Shown here: piece after piece, positions 15,563 through 23,310 of the stretch
How positions within the stretch are numbered: the first letter of the stretch is position 1
How the letters are laid out: each line of letters opens with the position of its first letter
Source of the DNA: Symbioplanes lichenis
GTDB taxonomy: Bacteria; Actinomycetota; Actinomycetes; Mycobacteriales; Micromonosporaceae
Length of the DNA: 64,000 nt
Direction of reading: 5' to 3'
Assembly: GCF_030709675.1 (NCBI RefSeq)
Contig: NZ_JAUZQD010000010.1
Span: 310,001-374,000 of the forward strand
Notes under the pieces: model-generated
Database searches by the model: none
What the model was told of the DNA's origin: nothing
The model's input: the letters and a program-made list of their open reading frames with translations, nothing else
Program-made: the position numbers and the translations under genes

Positions 15563-17311
15563 ATGACGGCGACCGCACCCCGTCCCGTGCAGACGCGTCC
15601 CTGGCCGGTGCGCCGCCAGGTGCGCGGCTCGGCGCTGGCCCGGACCCTGCGCACCACCGACGCGAAGCAGATCGGCCTGATGTACCTGACGACGTCGTTC
15701 GGGTTCTTCCTGATCGGCGGGGTGATGGCGCTGATCATGCGCGCCGAGCTGGCCCGTCCGGGCATGCAGATCCTGTCGCCCGAGCAGTACAACATGCTGT
15801 TCACCATGCACGGCACGATCATGCTGCTGCTCTTCGCCACCCCGATCGTGTTCGCTTTCGCGAACTACATCATCCCGCTGCAGATCGGCGCGCCGGACGT
15901 GGCGTTCCCGCGGCTCAACGCCTTCGCGTACTGGCTCTATCTCTTCGGCGGCTCGATCGCCCTGGGTGGCTTCCTGGTGCCGGGCGGCGCCGCCGACTTC
16001 GGCTGGACCGCCTACGCCCCGCTCAGCGACTCGACGCACAGCCCGGGTGTCGGCGGCAACATGTGGGTCGTCGGCCTGGCCATCTCCGGGCTCGGCACGA
16101 TCCTCGGCGGCGTCAACATCATCACGACGATCCTCACGCTGCGCGCGCCGGGCATGACCATGTTCCGCATGCCGATCTTCACCTGGAACATCCTGCTGAC
16201 CATGGTCCTGGTGATCACCGTCTTCCCGTTCCTGGCGGCGGCGCTCTTCGCCCTGGCCGCCGACCGGATCCTCGGCGCCCACGTCTTCGACGTCGACACC
16301 AACGGGCCGCTGCTGTGGCAGCACCTCTTCTGGTTCTTCGGCCACCCCGAGGTCTACATCGTCGCGCTGCCGTTCTTCGGCATCATCACCGAGGTCATCC
16401 CGGTCTTCAGCCGCAAGCCCGTCTTCGGCTACAAGGGACTGGTCGCCGCGACGCTGCTCATCACCGCGCTGTCGTTCACCGTCTGGGCCCACCACATGTT
16501 CGGCACCGGCCAGGTGCTGCTGCCGTTCTTCAGCCTGCTCAGCTTCCTGATCGCCGTACCGACGGGCATGAAGTTCTTCGTCTGGATCGGCACGATGTGG
16601 CGCGGCCAGCTCAGCTTCGAGACGCCGATGCTCTTCGCGCTCGGCTTCATGGTCACCTTCGTGCTCGGCGGCCTGAGCGGCGTGCTGCTCGCGGCGCCCC
16701 CGATCGACTTCCATGTCCACGACACCTACTTCGTCGTCGCGCACTTCCACTACGTGCTCTTCGGCACGATCGTCTTTGCGGTCTTCGCGGGCATCTACTT
16801 CTGGTTCCCGAAGATGACCGGCCGGATGCTCGACGACCGGCTCGGCAAGGTCCACTTCTGGCTGACCTTCGTGGGCTTCCACGCGACATTCCTGGTGCAG
16901 CACTGGCTCGGTGCCGAGGGCATGCCCCGCCGCTACGCCGACTATCTGCCCAGCGACGGCTTCACCACGCTCAACATGATCTCGACCGTCGGCTCGTTCG
17001 TCCTCGGCCTGTCCACGCTGTTCTTCCTCTACAACGTCTGGAAGGCCTACCGCGTCGGCACCCTGGTCACCGTCGACGACCCGTGGGGCCACGGCAACTC
17101 GCTGGAGTGGGCCACGTCCTGCCCGCCCCCGCTGCGCAACTTCGACCGCATGCCCCGCGTACGCTCGGAGCGCCCGGCCTTCGACGCCAAGTTCCCGCAG
17201 CTCGCCGCGGGCGCGCAGAGCGTGGCCGGCCCGCCCGAGGGTGGCGCCCGTCCCCTCTCCAGCGAGTCCCACGGCGGCGCCACCTATCCCGAGGACCGCT
17301 CCGACGACTGA
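15563..17311 (+). CDS. ctaD: cytochrome c oxidase subunit I (aa3-type)
   Basis: 582 residues, about 12 transmembrane helices, the catalytic subunit of the terminal oxidase. Visible ligands are the haem a His in MHGTIM, the CuB His with its cross-linked Tyr in the HPEVY motif, the WAHHMF His pair, and the HFHYVL segment that holds the haem a3 and haem a ligands. The length is standard for actinobacteria, with a hydrophilic C-terminal tail. Subunits II, III and the qcr genes are not in this window, so this is a solo copy, perhaps a second paralogue. Translation may be controlled by the hairpin over its ribosome-binding site. Confidence 0.97.
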   Translation: MTATAPRPVQTRPWPVRRQVRGSALARTLRTTDAKQIGLMYLTTSFGFFLIGGVMALIMRAELARPGMQILSPEQYNMLFTMHGTIMLLLFATPIVFAFANYIIPLQIGAPDVAFPRLNAFAYWLYLFGGSIALGGFLVPGGAADFGWTAYAPLSDSTHSPGVGGNMWVVGLAISGLGTILGGVNIITTILTLRAPGMTMFRMPIFTWNILLTMVLVITVFPFLAAALFALAADRILGAHVFDVDTNGPLLWQHLFWFFGHPEVYIVALPFFGIITEVIPVFSRKPVFGYKGLVAATLLITALSFTVWAHHMFGTGQVLLPFFSLLSFLIAVPTGMKFFVWIGTMWRGQLSFETPMLFALGFMVTFVLGGLSGVLLAAPPIDFHVHDTYFVVAHFHYVLFGTIVFAVFAGIYFWFPKMTGRMLDDRLGKVHFWLTFVGFHATFLVQHWLGAEGMPRRYADYLPSDGFTTLNMISTVGSFVLGLSTLFFLYNVWKAYRVGTLVTVDDPWGHGNSLEWATSCPPPLRNFDRMPRVRSERPAFDAKFPQLAAGAQSVAGPPEGGARPLSSESHGGATYPEDRSDD

Positions 17312-17331
17312 CCGCCCGGGCCGGCCGGGTG

Positions 17332-18000
17332 TCAGCCGACGGTGAAGGACAGCGGGGTGCCGTCCGCGGTGACCAGGCCGTCGTCCGTGTCGCGGCCGAC
17401 GGGGACGCCGTCCTGCTCGAGCACCCAGGCGCCCTCTCCCTCGGCCAGCGTGAACTGCTGGTGCTTGTCGTCCGCGGCGCAGATCCGGATGCGCAGGGCG
17501 TTGTCCTCCTCGGTCGCGCACACCTCGCCGCCCGGGCGCCGGGTGACCTGGACGAGCTGGAGTTTCGTCCCGGCGGGGCGCAGGAACCAGCGGTTGCGCC
17601 GGTCCTGGTCCTTGCCCTCCACCTCCTCGACGATCACCCGGTCGTCGTCGTCATAGCCGGCGACGATCGGGGCGTCGTCGGTCGTGCGCAGGGTCACCGC
17701 CTTCCGGCCGCGCAGGACGTCGCCGGGCAGCGGGCCGAGGCTGGGGGCGGGACTCTCGGTGGCGCTGACGGCGGGCGGCGCGGCCGGGGCGACGGTCTCG
17801 GGGTGGCCACCGGTGAGCAGGGCGGCGCCGCCGGCGATGCCGAGGACGGCGGCGGCCAGGCCCGTCGTCCCGGCGATGCGCTGGTGGCGGCGGCGCCGGC
17901 GGCCGCGGTCGATGATCTCGGCGACCGGGCGGGGGCGGAGGACGCGGCTGCCGTGCGCGGCGAGGGCGGCGAGGTCGTGGTGCAGGTCAGGCTCGGGCAC
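17332..18000 (-). CDS. single-pass membrane protein coupled to the second SigE-type sigma factor
   Basis: 222 residues. The cytoplasmic part (about 1-40) ends in an Arg run (GRRRRRHQR), then one membrane segment (about 42-63), a Pro/Ala-rich linker and an outer domain rich in Asp/Glu and Arg with two Cys (GGEVCATEE, RIRICAADD). The start overlaps the sigma-factor gene by 14 bases. The architecture matches that of the protein at 785-1531, although the sequences are dissimilar. It probably sequesters or regulates its sigma factor; this is inferred from position. No zinc motif is present. Confidence 0.82.
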   Translation of the reverse strand: MPEPDLHHDLAALAAHGSRVLRPRPVAEIIDRGRRRRRHQRIAGTTGLAAAVLGIAGGAALLTGGHPETVAPAAPPAVSATESPAPSLGPLPGDVLRGRKAVTLRTTDDAPIVAGYDDDDRVIVEEVEGKDQDRRNRWFLRPAGTKLQLVQVTRRPGGEVCATEEDNALRIRICAADDKHQQFTLAEGEGAWVLEQDGVPVGRDTDDGLVTADGTPLSFTVG

Positions 18001-18490
18001 GGGTCACACGTCCTTCGTCGAAGCCGGCGTCGTCGAGCAGGGCGGCCAGCGCCTTGCGGCCGCGGGAGAGGCGGGCCTTCACGGTCCCGCTCGGGGTGCC
18101 GGTCTCGGCGGCGATCTCGGCCACGGAGAGCCCGGCCAGGTAGTGCAGCACGATGTCCCGGCGCAGCACGGCCGAGATGCCGCGCAACGCCGTCATGAGG
18201 GCGACGTGGTCGGGGCTGAGGCCCTCCAGGACCAGGTCGGTCGTGTCGCGGTGGTGGGCGCGCAGCCGGGTGACGGCCTTGCGCCAGCCGCTGATGGCGA
18301 TGCGGGAGGCGACGCGGCGTACCCAGGCCTCGGGGCTGTCGGCCTGCGACACCGTGCTCCAGCGCTGCCACGCGCGGGCGTAGGCCTCGGCGACCGCATC
18401 CTCCGCCTCGGCGCGGTTGCCCGTCATCACGTACAGGTGGCCGAGCACGCGGGCCGAGGAGGCGCGATAGAAGTCCTCGAAGTCCGGCAA
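17987..18490 (-). CDS. SigE-family ECF sigma factor
   Basis: 167 residues. Region 2 is at about 8-75 (RVLGHLYVMTGNRAEAEDAV, then AYARAWQRW). Region 4 is at about 100-155 (DIVLHYLAGLSVAEIAAETGT, split here as LAGLSVAEIAAETGT before TVKARLSRGRKAL). I use the TTG start at 18490 because ggaagga lies 7-13 bases before it and homologous proteins begin near this point. Translation overlaps the partner membrane gene. An AAC-N17-CGTC promoter-like pair lies upstream at 18544-18568. Confidence 0.9.
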   Translation of the reverse strand: MPDFEDFYRASSARVLGHLYVMTGNRAEAEDAVAEAYARAWQRWSTVSQADSPEAWVRRVASRIAISGWRKAVTRLRAHHRDTTDLVLEGLSPDHVALMTALRGISAVLRRDIVLHYLAGLSVAEIAAETGTPSGTVKARLSRGRKALAALLDDAGFDEGRVTRARA

Positions 18491-18543
18491 GGTCGTGTCC
18501 TTCCCCCCGCCGCGGCGGGGCCGGCCGATCAGTGTCGCGGGAT

Positions 18544-18568
18544 GACGCCCGGCTTCAGTATCCGGTTG
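18544..18568 (-). promoter_or_regulatory. candidate ECF-type promoter of the sigma factor starting at 18490
   Basis: On the minus strand, CAAC (18568-18565) is followed after exactly 17 bases by CGTC (18547-18544). The core and spacing are those found ahead of the other SigE-type gene at 221-245. This suggests autoregulation by each sigma factor, or cross-recognition. Confidence 0.38.
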
Positions 18569-18594
18569 CCGCCTGTGACCGTGATCACTTTACC

Positions 18595-18650
18595 TATCGG
18601 TACAGAAATGCGGAACGGAGGGGTAGCGTTCCTTTGCGTACCGAGCGATA
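18595..18650 (+). promoter_or_regulatory. nested inverted repeats in the promoter region of the SDR gene
   Basis: CGGTAC (18598-18603) and GTACCG (18638-18643) enclose GGAACG (18612-18617) and CGTTCC (18627-18632). The two pairs are nearly concentric. The outer arms extend as TATCGGTAC and GTACCGAgcGATA. The region ends 22 bases before the SDR start and probably holds operators for a TetR-type or similar repressor. Confidence 0.45.
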
Positions 18651-18671
18651 CACAAAACTGAGGAGCGCAGC

Positions 18672-19421
18672 ATGGGACAGCTCGACGGCAAGACGGCCCT
18701 GGTCACCGGGGGTACGGCGGGCATCGGCCGGGCCGCGGCCCGCAAGCTGGCGGCCGAGGGCGCGTACGTCTTCGTGACCGGCCGCCGCCAGGAGGCCCTC
18801 GACGCCGCGGTGGCGAGCATCGGGGTCAACGCGGCCGGCATCCGCGCCGACGTGGCGAGCCTCGAGGACCTCGACCGCGTGTACGCGCAGATCGGGGAGC
18901 GCGGGCAGGGGCTGGACGTCCTGTTCGCCAACGCCGGCGGCGGGGAGTTCTCCGCGCTGGAGGCCATCACCTGGCAGCACTACGCCGACACGTTCAACAC
19001 CAACGTCGGCGGCACCCTTTTCACCGTGCAGAAGGCGCTGCCGCTGCTCAACCGCGGGGCGTCGGTGATTTTGACCAGCTCCAACATCGATGTGAAGGGC
19101 GCCGGCTCGTTCAGCGTCTACGCCGCGAGCAAGGCCGCGCTGCGCTCCTTCGCCCGCAGCTGGGCGGCGGAGCTGGTCGGCCGGGGCATCCGGGTCAACA
19201 CCATCGCCCCCGGGCCGATCGGGACGCCGGGGCTCAGCGGTCTCGCGCCCGACGCCGAGGCGGCCGAGCAGCTGCTCAAGGGGCTCGCGGCCGGGGTGCC
19301 GATGGACCGGCTCGGCCGGCCGGAGGAGATCGCCGACGCGGTGCTCTTCCTCGCCTCCGGGTCGAGCAGCTACATGACCGGCGCGGAGATCTACGTGGAC
19401 GGCGGGGCCAGCCAGGTCTGA
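18672..19421 (+). CDS. classical short-chain dehydrogenase/reductase
   Basis: 249 residues with all classical SDR motifs: TGGTAGIG (nucleotide loop), NAGG, Ser in TSSN, and Tyr150-x3-Lys154 (YAASK), followed by PGPIGTPG and a C-terminal YMTGAEIYVDGG. The Arg-containing TGRRQ after strand 2 favours NADPH. Start ATG 18672 follows gaggag. It has its own promoter region with inverted repeats and is followed by a TetR gene after 43 bases. The substrate is unknown. Confidence 0.95.
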   Translation: MGQLDGKTALVTGGTAGIGRAAARKLAAEGAYVFVTGRRQEALDAAVASIGVNAAGIRADVASLEDLDRVYAQIGERGQGLDVLFANAGGGEFSALEAITWQHYADTFNTNVGGTLFTVQKALPLLNRGASVILTSSNIDVKGAGSFSVYAASKAALRSFARSWAAELVGRGIRVNTIAPGPIGTPGLSGLAPDAEAAEQLLKGLAAGVPMDRLGRPEEIADAVLFLASGSSSYMTGAEIYVDGGASQV

Positions 19422-19436
19422 GGGCTCGCCGTCGAC

Positions 19437-19457
19437 TTGCCTAATAGTTGTAGGCAA
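19437..19457 (+). promoter_or_regulatory. autoregulatory TetR operator
   Basis: TTGCCTA-N7-TAGGCAA is a perfect 7-bp inverted repeat ending 7 bases before the TetR start codon at 19465. It sits just where a TetR repressor would block its own operon. The AT-rich run through the site (to 19464) is unusual in this genome. Confidence 0.7.
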
Positions 19458-19464
19458 TTGCATA

Positions 19465-20040
19465 ATGGCTGTCATGGTGCGGGCCGGGTTGACGACGGAG
19501 CGGGTGGTGCGAGCCGCCGCCGACCTGGCCGACCAGGGCGGCTTCGAGACGCTGACGGTGTCGGAGCTGGCCCGCCACTTCGGCGTCAAGGTGCCGAGCC
19601 TCTATGCCCACGTGCGCGGCTCCCAGGATCTGCGCACCCGGGTGGCGCTGCTCGCGTTCGAGGAGCTCGCCGACCGGGCCGCCGAGGCGGTCGCCGGCCG
19701 GGCGGGCAAGGACGCGCTGGTCGCGCTGGCGAACGTCTACCGCGACTACGCCCGCGAGCACCCCGGGCGCTACGACGCCACCCGGCTGCGGCTCGACCAC
19801 GAGACGGCGGCCGCCAGTGCCGCCCCGCGCCACAGCCAGCTGCTCCGGGCGGTGCTGCGCGGTTACGACCTGTCCGGCGAGGAGCAGACCCATGCCGTGC
19901 GGCTGCTCGGTGCGGCGATCCACGGTTACGTGAGCCTGGAACAGGCCGGCGGCTTCGAGCACAGCGCGCCCGACACGCAACGATCCTGGTCCCGGGCGCT
20001 CGACGCCTTGGACGCCCTTCTCCGCCATTGGCCGGTCTGA
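19465..20040 (+). CDS. TetR/AcrR-family repressor with WHG-type ligand domain
   Basis: 191 residues. The N-terminal helix-turn-helix is at about 10-55 (LTVSELARHFGVKVPSLYAH). The C-terminal domain shows HGYVSLEQAGGF near residue 155, as in the WHG/TetR_C_33 group. ATG 19465 has no clear Shine-Dalgarno element; ATG 19474 is an alternative, and translation may be leaderless. Its stop is 1 base before the SGNH-hydrolase start, and the HD gene overlaps that, so the three form an operon controlled by the operator at 19437-19457. Confidence 0.9.
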   Translation: MAVMVRAGLTTERVVRAAADLADQGGFETLTVSELARHFGVKVPSLYAHVRGSQDLRTRVALLAFEELADRAAEAVAGRAGKDALVALANVYRDYAREHPGRYDATRLRLDHETAAASAAPRHSQLLRAVLRGYDLSGEEQTHAVRLLGAAIHGYVSLEQAGGFEHSAPDTQRSWSRALDALDALLRHWPV

Positions 20041-20041
20041 C

Positions 20042-21169
20042 ATGCACTCGACACCGATCACTGCTGAGCTCGTACGCGGGGCTCGGGAACTGGAACGCAC
20101 CGAGCGCGGCCTGCTTCCGCACCGGTTGCCCGCCTGGGCCCGGGCGCAGACCCCGGACCCGCAGCTGGCCCTGGTCGAGGCGCAACCTTCCGGCGTACGG
20201 GTGGTCTTCCGCACCCGCGCCACGACGGTCGAGCTGGAGACCGTGCCGACCAAGCGCGTGTTCGCGGGGCTGGCGCCCCGTCCGGACGGGCGCTACGACC
20301 TGGTCGTCGACGGGCGGCTGACCGCGACCGGTCACGTGGACGGGGGCGACGTCGTCCGCATCGACCTTGCCACGGGTTCGTCGTCGCGCGTCGCCGGCGC
20401 CCCCGGCACGGTCACGTTCGCCGGGCTCACGGACGGGCCGAAGACGGTCGAGATCTGGCTGCCGCACAACGAGACGACCGAGCTGGTCGGATTGCGGACG
20501 GATGCGCCGGTCGAACCCGCCCCGGACCCCGGCCGTCCGGTGTGGCTGCACCACGGCAGCTCGATCAGCCAGGGCAGCGACGCCGCGGGCCCGTCCGTCA
20601 CGTGGCCCGCCGTGGCCGCCGCCGCGCGGGGCTTCGAGCTGATCAATCTGGGGCTCGGCGGGAGCGCGCTGCTCGACCCCTTCACCGCGCGCACCATGCG
20701 GGACGCTCCGGCCGATCTGATCAGCGTCGAGATCGGCATCAACCTCGTCAACACCGACGTGATGCGGCTGCGCGCCTTCACGCCCGCGGTCCACGGCTTC
20801 CTCGACACGATCCGCGACGGTCACCCGGCGGCGCCGCTGGTGGTGATCTCGCCGCTCTACTGTCCGGCCTTCGAGGACACGCCGGGCCCGGGCGCCTTCG
20901 ACGTGGACGCGCTGCGGGCCGGCCGGATCGAGTTCGTGGCGGCCGGGTCGCCGGGCCCGGGCAAGCTCACCCTGCGGGTGATCCGCGACGAGCTGACCCG
21001 GATCGTCGCCGACCGTGCCGATCCGATGCTGTCCTACGTCGACGGGCTCGACCTCTATGGCGAGCGCGACCACGACGAGCTGCCTCTGCCCGACCGCCTG
21101 CACCCCGACGCCGCCACGCACCTGCGCGTCGGCGCCCGCTTCGCCGAGCTGGCCTTCGGGGCCGAGTAG
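20042..21169 (+). CDS. SGNH/GDSL-type esterase with N-terminal beta-domain
   Basis: 375 residues. An N-terminal beta-sandwich (about 30-165) precedes an SGNH hydrolase domain. Block I is HHGSSISQG (nucleophile Ser), block II NLGLGGS, block III EIGINL, and block V LPDRLHPD with the catalytic Asp and His. This two-part layout is known from acyl-carbohydrate esterases. No signal peptide is present, so it acts in the cytoplasm, perhaps on imported acylated sugars or metabolites. It lies in the TetR operon. Confidence 0.88.
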   Translation: MHSTPITAELVRGARELERTERGLLPHRLPAWARAQTPDPQLALVEAQPSGVRVVFRTRATTVELETVPTKRVFAGLAPRPDGRYDLVVDGRLTATGHVDGGDVVRIDLATGSSSRVAGAPGTVTFAGLTDGPKTVEIWLPHNETTELVGLRTDAPVEPAPDPGRPVWLHHGSSISQGSDAAGPSVTWPAVAAAARGFELINLGLGGSALLDPFTARTMRDAPADLISVEIGINLVNTDVMRLRAFTPAVHGFLDTIRDGHPAAPLVVISPLYCPAFEDTPGPGAFDVDALRAGRIEFVAAGSPGPGKLTLRVIRDELTRIVADRADPMLSYVDGLDLYGERDHDELPLPDRLHPDAATHLRVGARFAELAFGAE

Positions 21170-21738
21170 TGGAAATTCCCTCCGACGACGAGATCCGGGC
21201 GCTGCACGAGCGTTTCGCGCCCAGCCCGGCGGCCTTCTACCTGGTGTGGACGCACTGCCGGATCGTGGCCGCCATCGCCGCGCAGCTGCTGCCCGCCGGT
21301 GCCGACCCGGCGCTGGTCCGAGCCGGGGCACTGCTGCACGACATCGGCGTCCACCGGCTCGGCCCGGGCGACGCCTACATCCGGCACGGGCTGCTGGGCC
21401 ACGAGCTGCTGCGCACGGCCGGCCTGCCCGAGGAACTGTGCCGCTTCTGCTCCTGCCACACCGGCGTGGGCATCACGCGCGCCGACATCGTGACCCAGCA
21501 CCTCCCGCTGCCGCCGGGCGACTACGTGGCCCGGACCGAGGAAGAACGCCTCGTGATGTACGCCGACAAGTTCCACAGCAAGACCACCCCGCCGGTCCTC
21601 CTCTCCGCCGCCACCTACAGCCGGTCGGTCGCGCGCTTCGGGCCGGACAAGGTGGCGGCCTTCACCGCCCTGATCACCCGCTATGGCGAGCCGGACCTCC
21701 GTGGCCTCGCCGCCGAGCACGGTCACGCCATCACCTGA
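21169..21738 (+). CDS. HD-domain phosphohydrolase-like protein
   Basis: 189 residues beginning at a GTG that shares a base with the TAG of the preceding gene. HD signatures: His in WTHCRIV, the LLHDIG pair and Asp in YADKFHSK; CSCHTGVG adds further metal-capable residues. HD proteins hydrolyse nucleotides or phosphate esters, and this small free-standing form has no assigned substrate. Tight coupling with the TetR and SGNH genes implies a common pathway. Confidence 0.87.
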   Translation: MEIPSDDEIRALHERFAPSPAAFYLVWTHCRIVAAIAAQLLPAGADPALVRAGALLHDIGVHRLGPGDAYIRHGLLGHELLRTAGLPEELCRFCSCHTGVGITRADIVTQHLPLPPGDYVARTEEERLVMYADKFHSKTTPPVLLSAATYSRSVARFGPDKVAAFTALITRYGEPDLRGLAAEHGHAIT

Positions 21739-21739
21739 G

Positions 21740-22195
21740 TCACGGCTTAGGGTTCGGGTCGCCTTCGAGCCAGCTGACGTGCTGGACGACGCGCTCGATC
21801 TTCCAGCCGTCGGGGGTGCGGAGCAGGTGGTGGTCGTACGAGCCGCGCATCAGGTAGAGGTCGCCGTTCTTCATGTGGTGCTGCGCGTACATGTAGGAGA
21901 AGCAGACGGCGCGGTCGGGGTCGGTGTCGTCGAAGGTGACGCGGTGGTTGGGGCTGAGGTGCTGACGGGCGTCCCAGGCCTCGAGCAGCCCAGCGGCCAT
22001 GCCGACGAACTGATCGCGGGGAAAGTCGGCGGCGGGCAGGCCGGCCTCGGAGAAGTCGACGTGGACCGGGTCGGTGAGGATCCCCGCGTACGCGGACCAG
22101 TCGGCACTGTCGATCGACGTGGCGTAGGTGATGACGGTGTCGATGATCGCCGCGCGGTCTTCGAGGCGCTGGATCCGTTGCTCGAGAGTGGGCAT
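21740..22195 (-). CDS. SnoaL/NTF2-like protein
   Basis: 151 residues of the SnoaL_4 type: an N-terminal helix LEQRIQRLEDRAAI, then TYATSIDSADWSAY and the cone-shaped barrel. NHRVTF, YMYAQHHM and GSYDHHL show polar pocket residues. Such proteins are cyclases, isomerases, dehydratases or ligand binders. It is divergent from the HxlR gene with an 84-base gap, so that regulator probably controls it. It ends 1 base from the convergent HD gene. Confidence 0.87.
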   Translation of the reverse strand: MPTLEQRIQRLEDRAAIIDTVITYATSIDSADWSAYAGILTDPVHVDFSEAGLPAADFPRDQFVGMAAGLLEAWDARQHLSPNHRVTFDDTDPDRAVCFSYMYAQHHMKNGDLYLMRGSYDHHLLRTPDGWKIERVVQHVSWLEGDPNPKP

Positions 22196-22229
22196 GCCCG
22201 TGGCATCCTTGTCACTAGACGGTGATGCG

Positions 22230-22250
22230 TTGCTTCTCTTTCGGAAGCGA
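22230..22250. promoter_or_regulatory. inverted repeat between SnoaL-like and HxlR genes
   Basis: TTGCTTC-N7-GAAGCGA has six matched pairs out of seven and lies in the divergent promoter region. An A-rich stretch (actagtaaaaagtaagt) follows at 22250-22266. Either could bind the HxlR protein. Confidence 0.35.
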
Positions 22251-22279
22251 CTAGTAAAAAGTAAGTGGGTGGGCTCGTG

Positions 22280-22660
22280 ATGTCAAGGGGCGACTCCGTC
22301 GTCGCGGGTTCGGCTGCCGGGGATCCCTGCGAGACCCTGAGCGAGCCGTTGTCGCGGGTGATGACGCTGCTCGGCAAGCGCTGGAGCGGCCTGGTGCTGA
22401 GCACGCTGCTGCAGGGGCCGGTGTTCTTCAGCGACCTCAAGCGGGCGATTCCCGGGATCAGCGACCGGATCCTCAACGAGCGGCTCGTGGAGCTGGGCGA
22501 GCTCGGGCTCGTGACGCGGACGGTGCTCGACGGGCGGCCGGTCCGGGTGCGATACGAGGTGACGGAGCACGGCGGGGCGATCCGGCCGGCGCTGGCCGCG
22601 CTCACTCTGTGGGCGGAGGCGCATCTGCAGCCGTCCGGATCGCCCTCTTCCTCGTCGTAG
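22280..22660 (+). CDS. HxlR-family winged-helix regulator
   Basis: 126 residues. The HxlR domain spans about 20-105: RVMTLLGKRWSGLVLSTLLQ, FSDLKRAIPGISDRILNERL and a YEVTEHG wing. A single Cys near the N-terminus (DPCETL) is at the usual place of the redox-sensing Cys in this family. ATG 22280 is preferred because gggtggg lies 7-13 bases before it; GTG 22265 would add five residues. It probably controls the divergent SnoaL-like gene and itself. Confidence 0.9.
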   Translation: MSRGDSVVAGSAAGDPCETLSEPLSRVMTLLGKRWSGLVLSTLLQGPVFFSDLKRAIPGISDRILNERLVELGELGLVTRTVLDGRPVRVRYEVTEHGGAIRPALAALTLWAEAHLQPSGSPSSSS

Positions 22661-22704
22661 TCCGCCTTCGGAGCGAATGACGGCGGGAGTGACTGCGGGC
22701 CGGC

Positions 22705-23208
22705 TCAGCGGGTCGAGTTGGTGCGGGCGGCGATCATCTGGCGGCCGGTGATCTGGCCGGTGGACGCGGGCACACAGCCGCGCGGGAGGCGGTCACCGCC
22801 CATGCGCGCGGCGACGACGTCCTCGGCGAAGATTCCGTTGCCGCGGGCGGCCGTGGCCTTCGCCGCGCCGTTCTCCAGCGCCGGGTGCCGGGACTCCCAG
22901 GCGGCGCGGACCTTGCCGGGCAGGTGCAGGCTGCGCCAGACCCGGCGCAGCGTACCCGGGTTCAGCAGGTCGTTGATCTCACAGCAGTCGGCGGCCTCGC
23001 ACAGCACCGACTGGTACGCGAGCCGGAGCTGAGCCGGGTCGTCGAGGTCGAAGCGACGCCGGCTGCGATGCCCGGGCGCCATGTGGTGCGGCAGTTCGAG
23101 GACGCCGACACGGTGGCCGTGCATGTCGTCGAGGCTGATGGGGACGGCGGGGGCCCGGCCGGATGACCTGCGGTTCTTCCGGCCGTCGCGGGCTGGTACG
23201 TACGGCAT
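22705..23208 (-). CDS. actinobacterial conserved protein, function unknown
   Basis: 167 residues. The central part (FDLDDPAQLRLAYQSVLCE, then LNPGTLRRVWRSLHLPGKVR and AWESRHPAL) fits a recurrent family of small actinobacterial proteins seen near mobile or regulatory genes, from memory of such sequences. The first 25 residues are basic and low complexity, and the last 40 do not resemble the family, so the true start or end may differ. Two Cys pairs (CE..CCE) stand out. No membrane segment. Confidence 0.55.
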   Translation of the reverse strand: MPYVPARDGRKNRRSSGRAPAVPISLDDMHGHRVGVLELPHHMAPGHRSRRRFDLDDPAQLRLAYQSVLCEAADCCEINDLLNPGTLRRVWRSLHLPGKVRAAWESRHPALENGAAKATAARGNGIFAEDVVAARMGGDRLPRGCVPASTGQITGRQMIAARTNSTR

Positions 23209-23310
23209 GGCCTCAGGTTAAGCACCCCGCGGCGCCGGGTGGCCCGGGTCGCCGGGACTGGTGACCAGGGAGACGAGTGTTACGGCGGCCCCTGATCGGC
23301 AGCCCGATGG

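Noticed and set aside
17312..17331. GC-rich inverted repeat between ctaD and the convergent gene
   Set aside because: Short arms with alternative pairings and no T-run; not enough to call a terminator.
18594..19589. 331-codon minus-strand frame across the SDR gene
   Set aside because: Antisense to a protein with all classical SDR motifs; no recognisable domain of its own.
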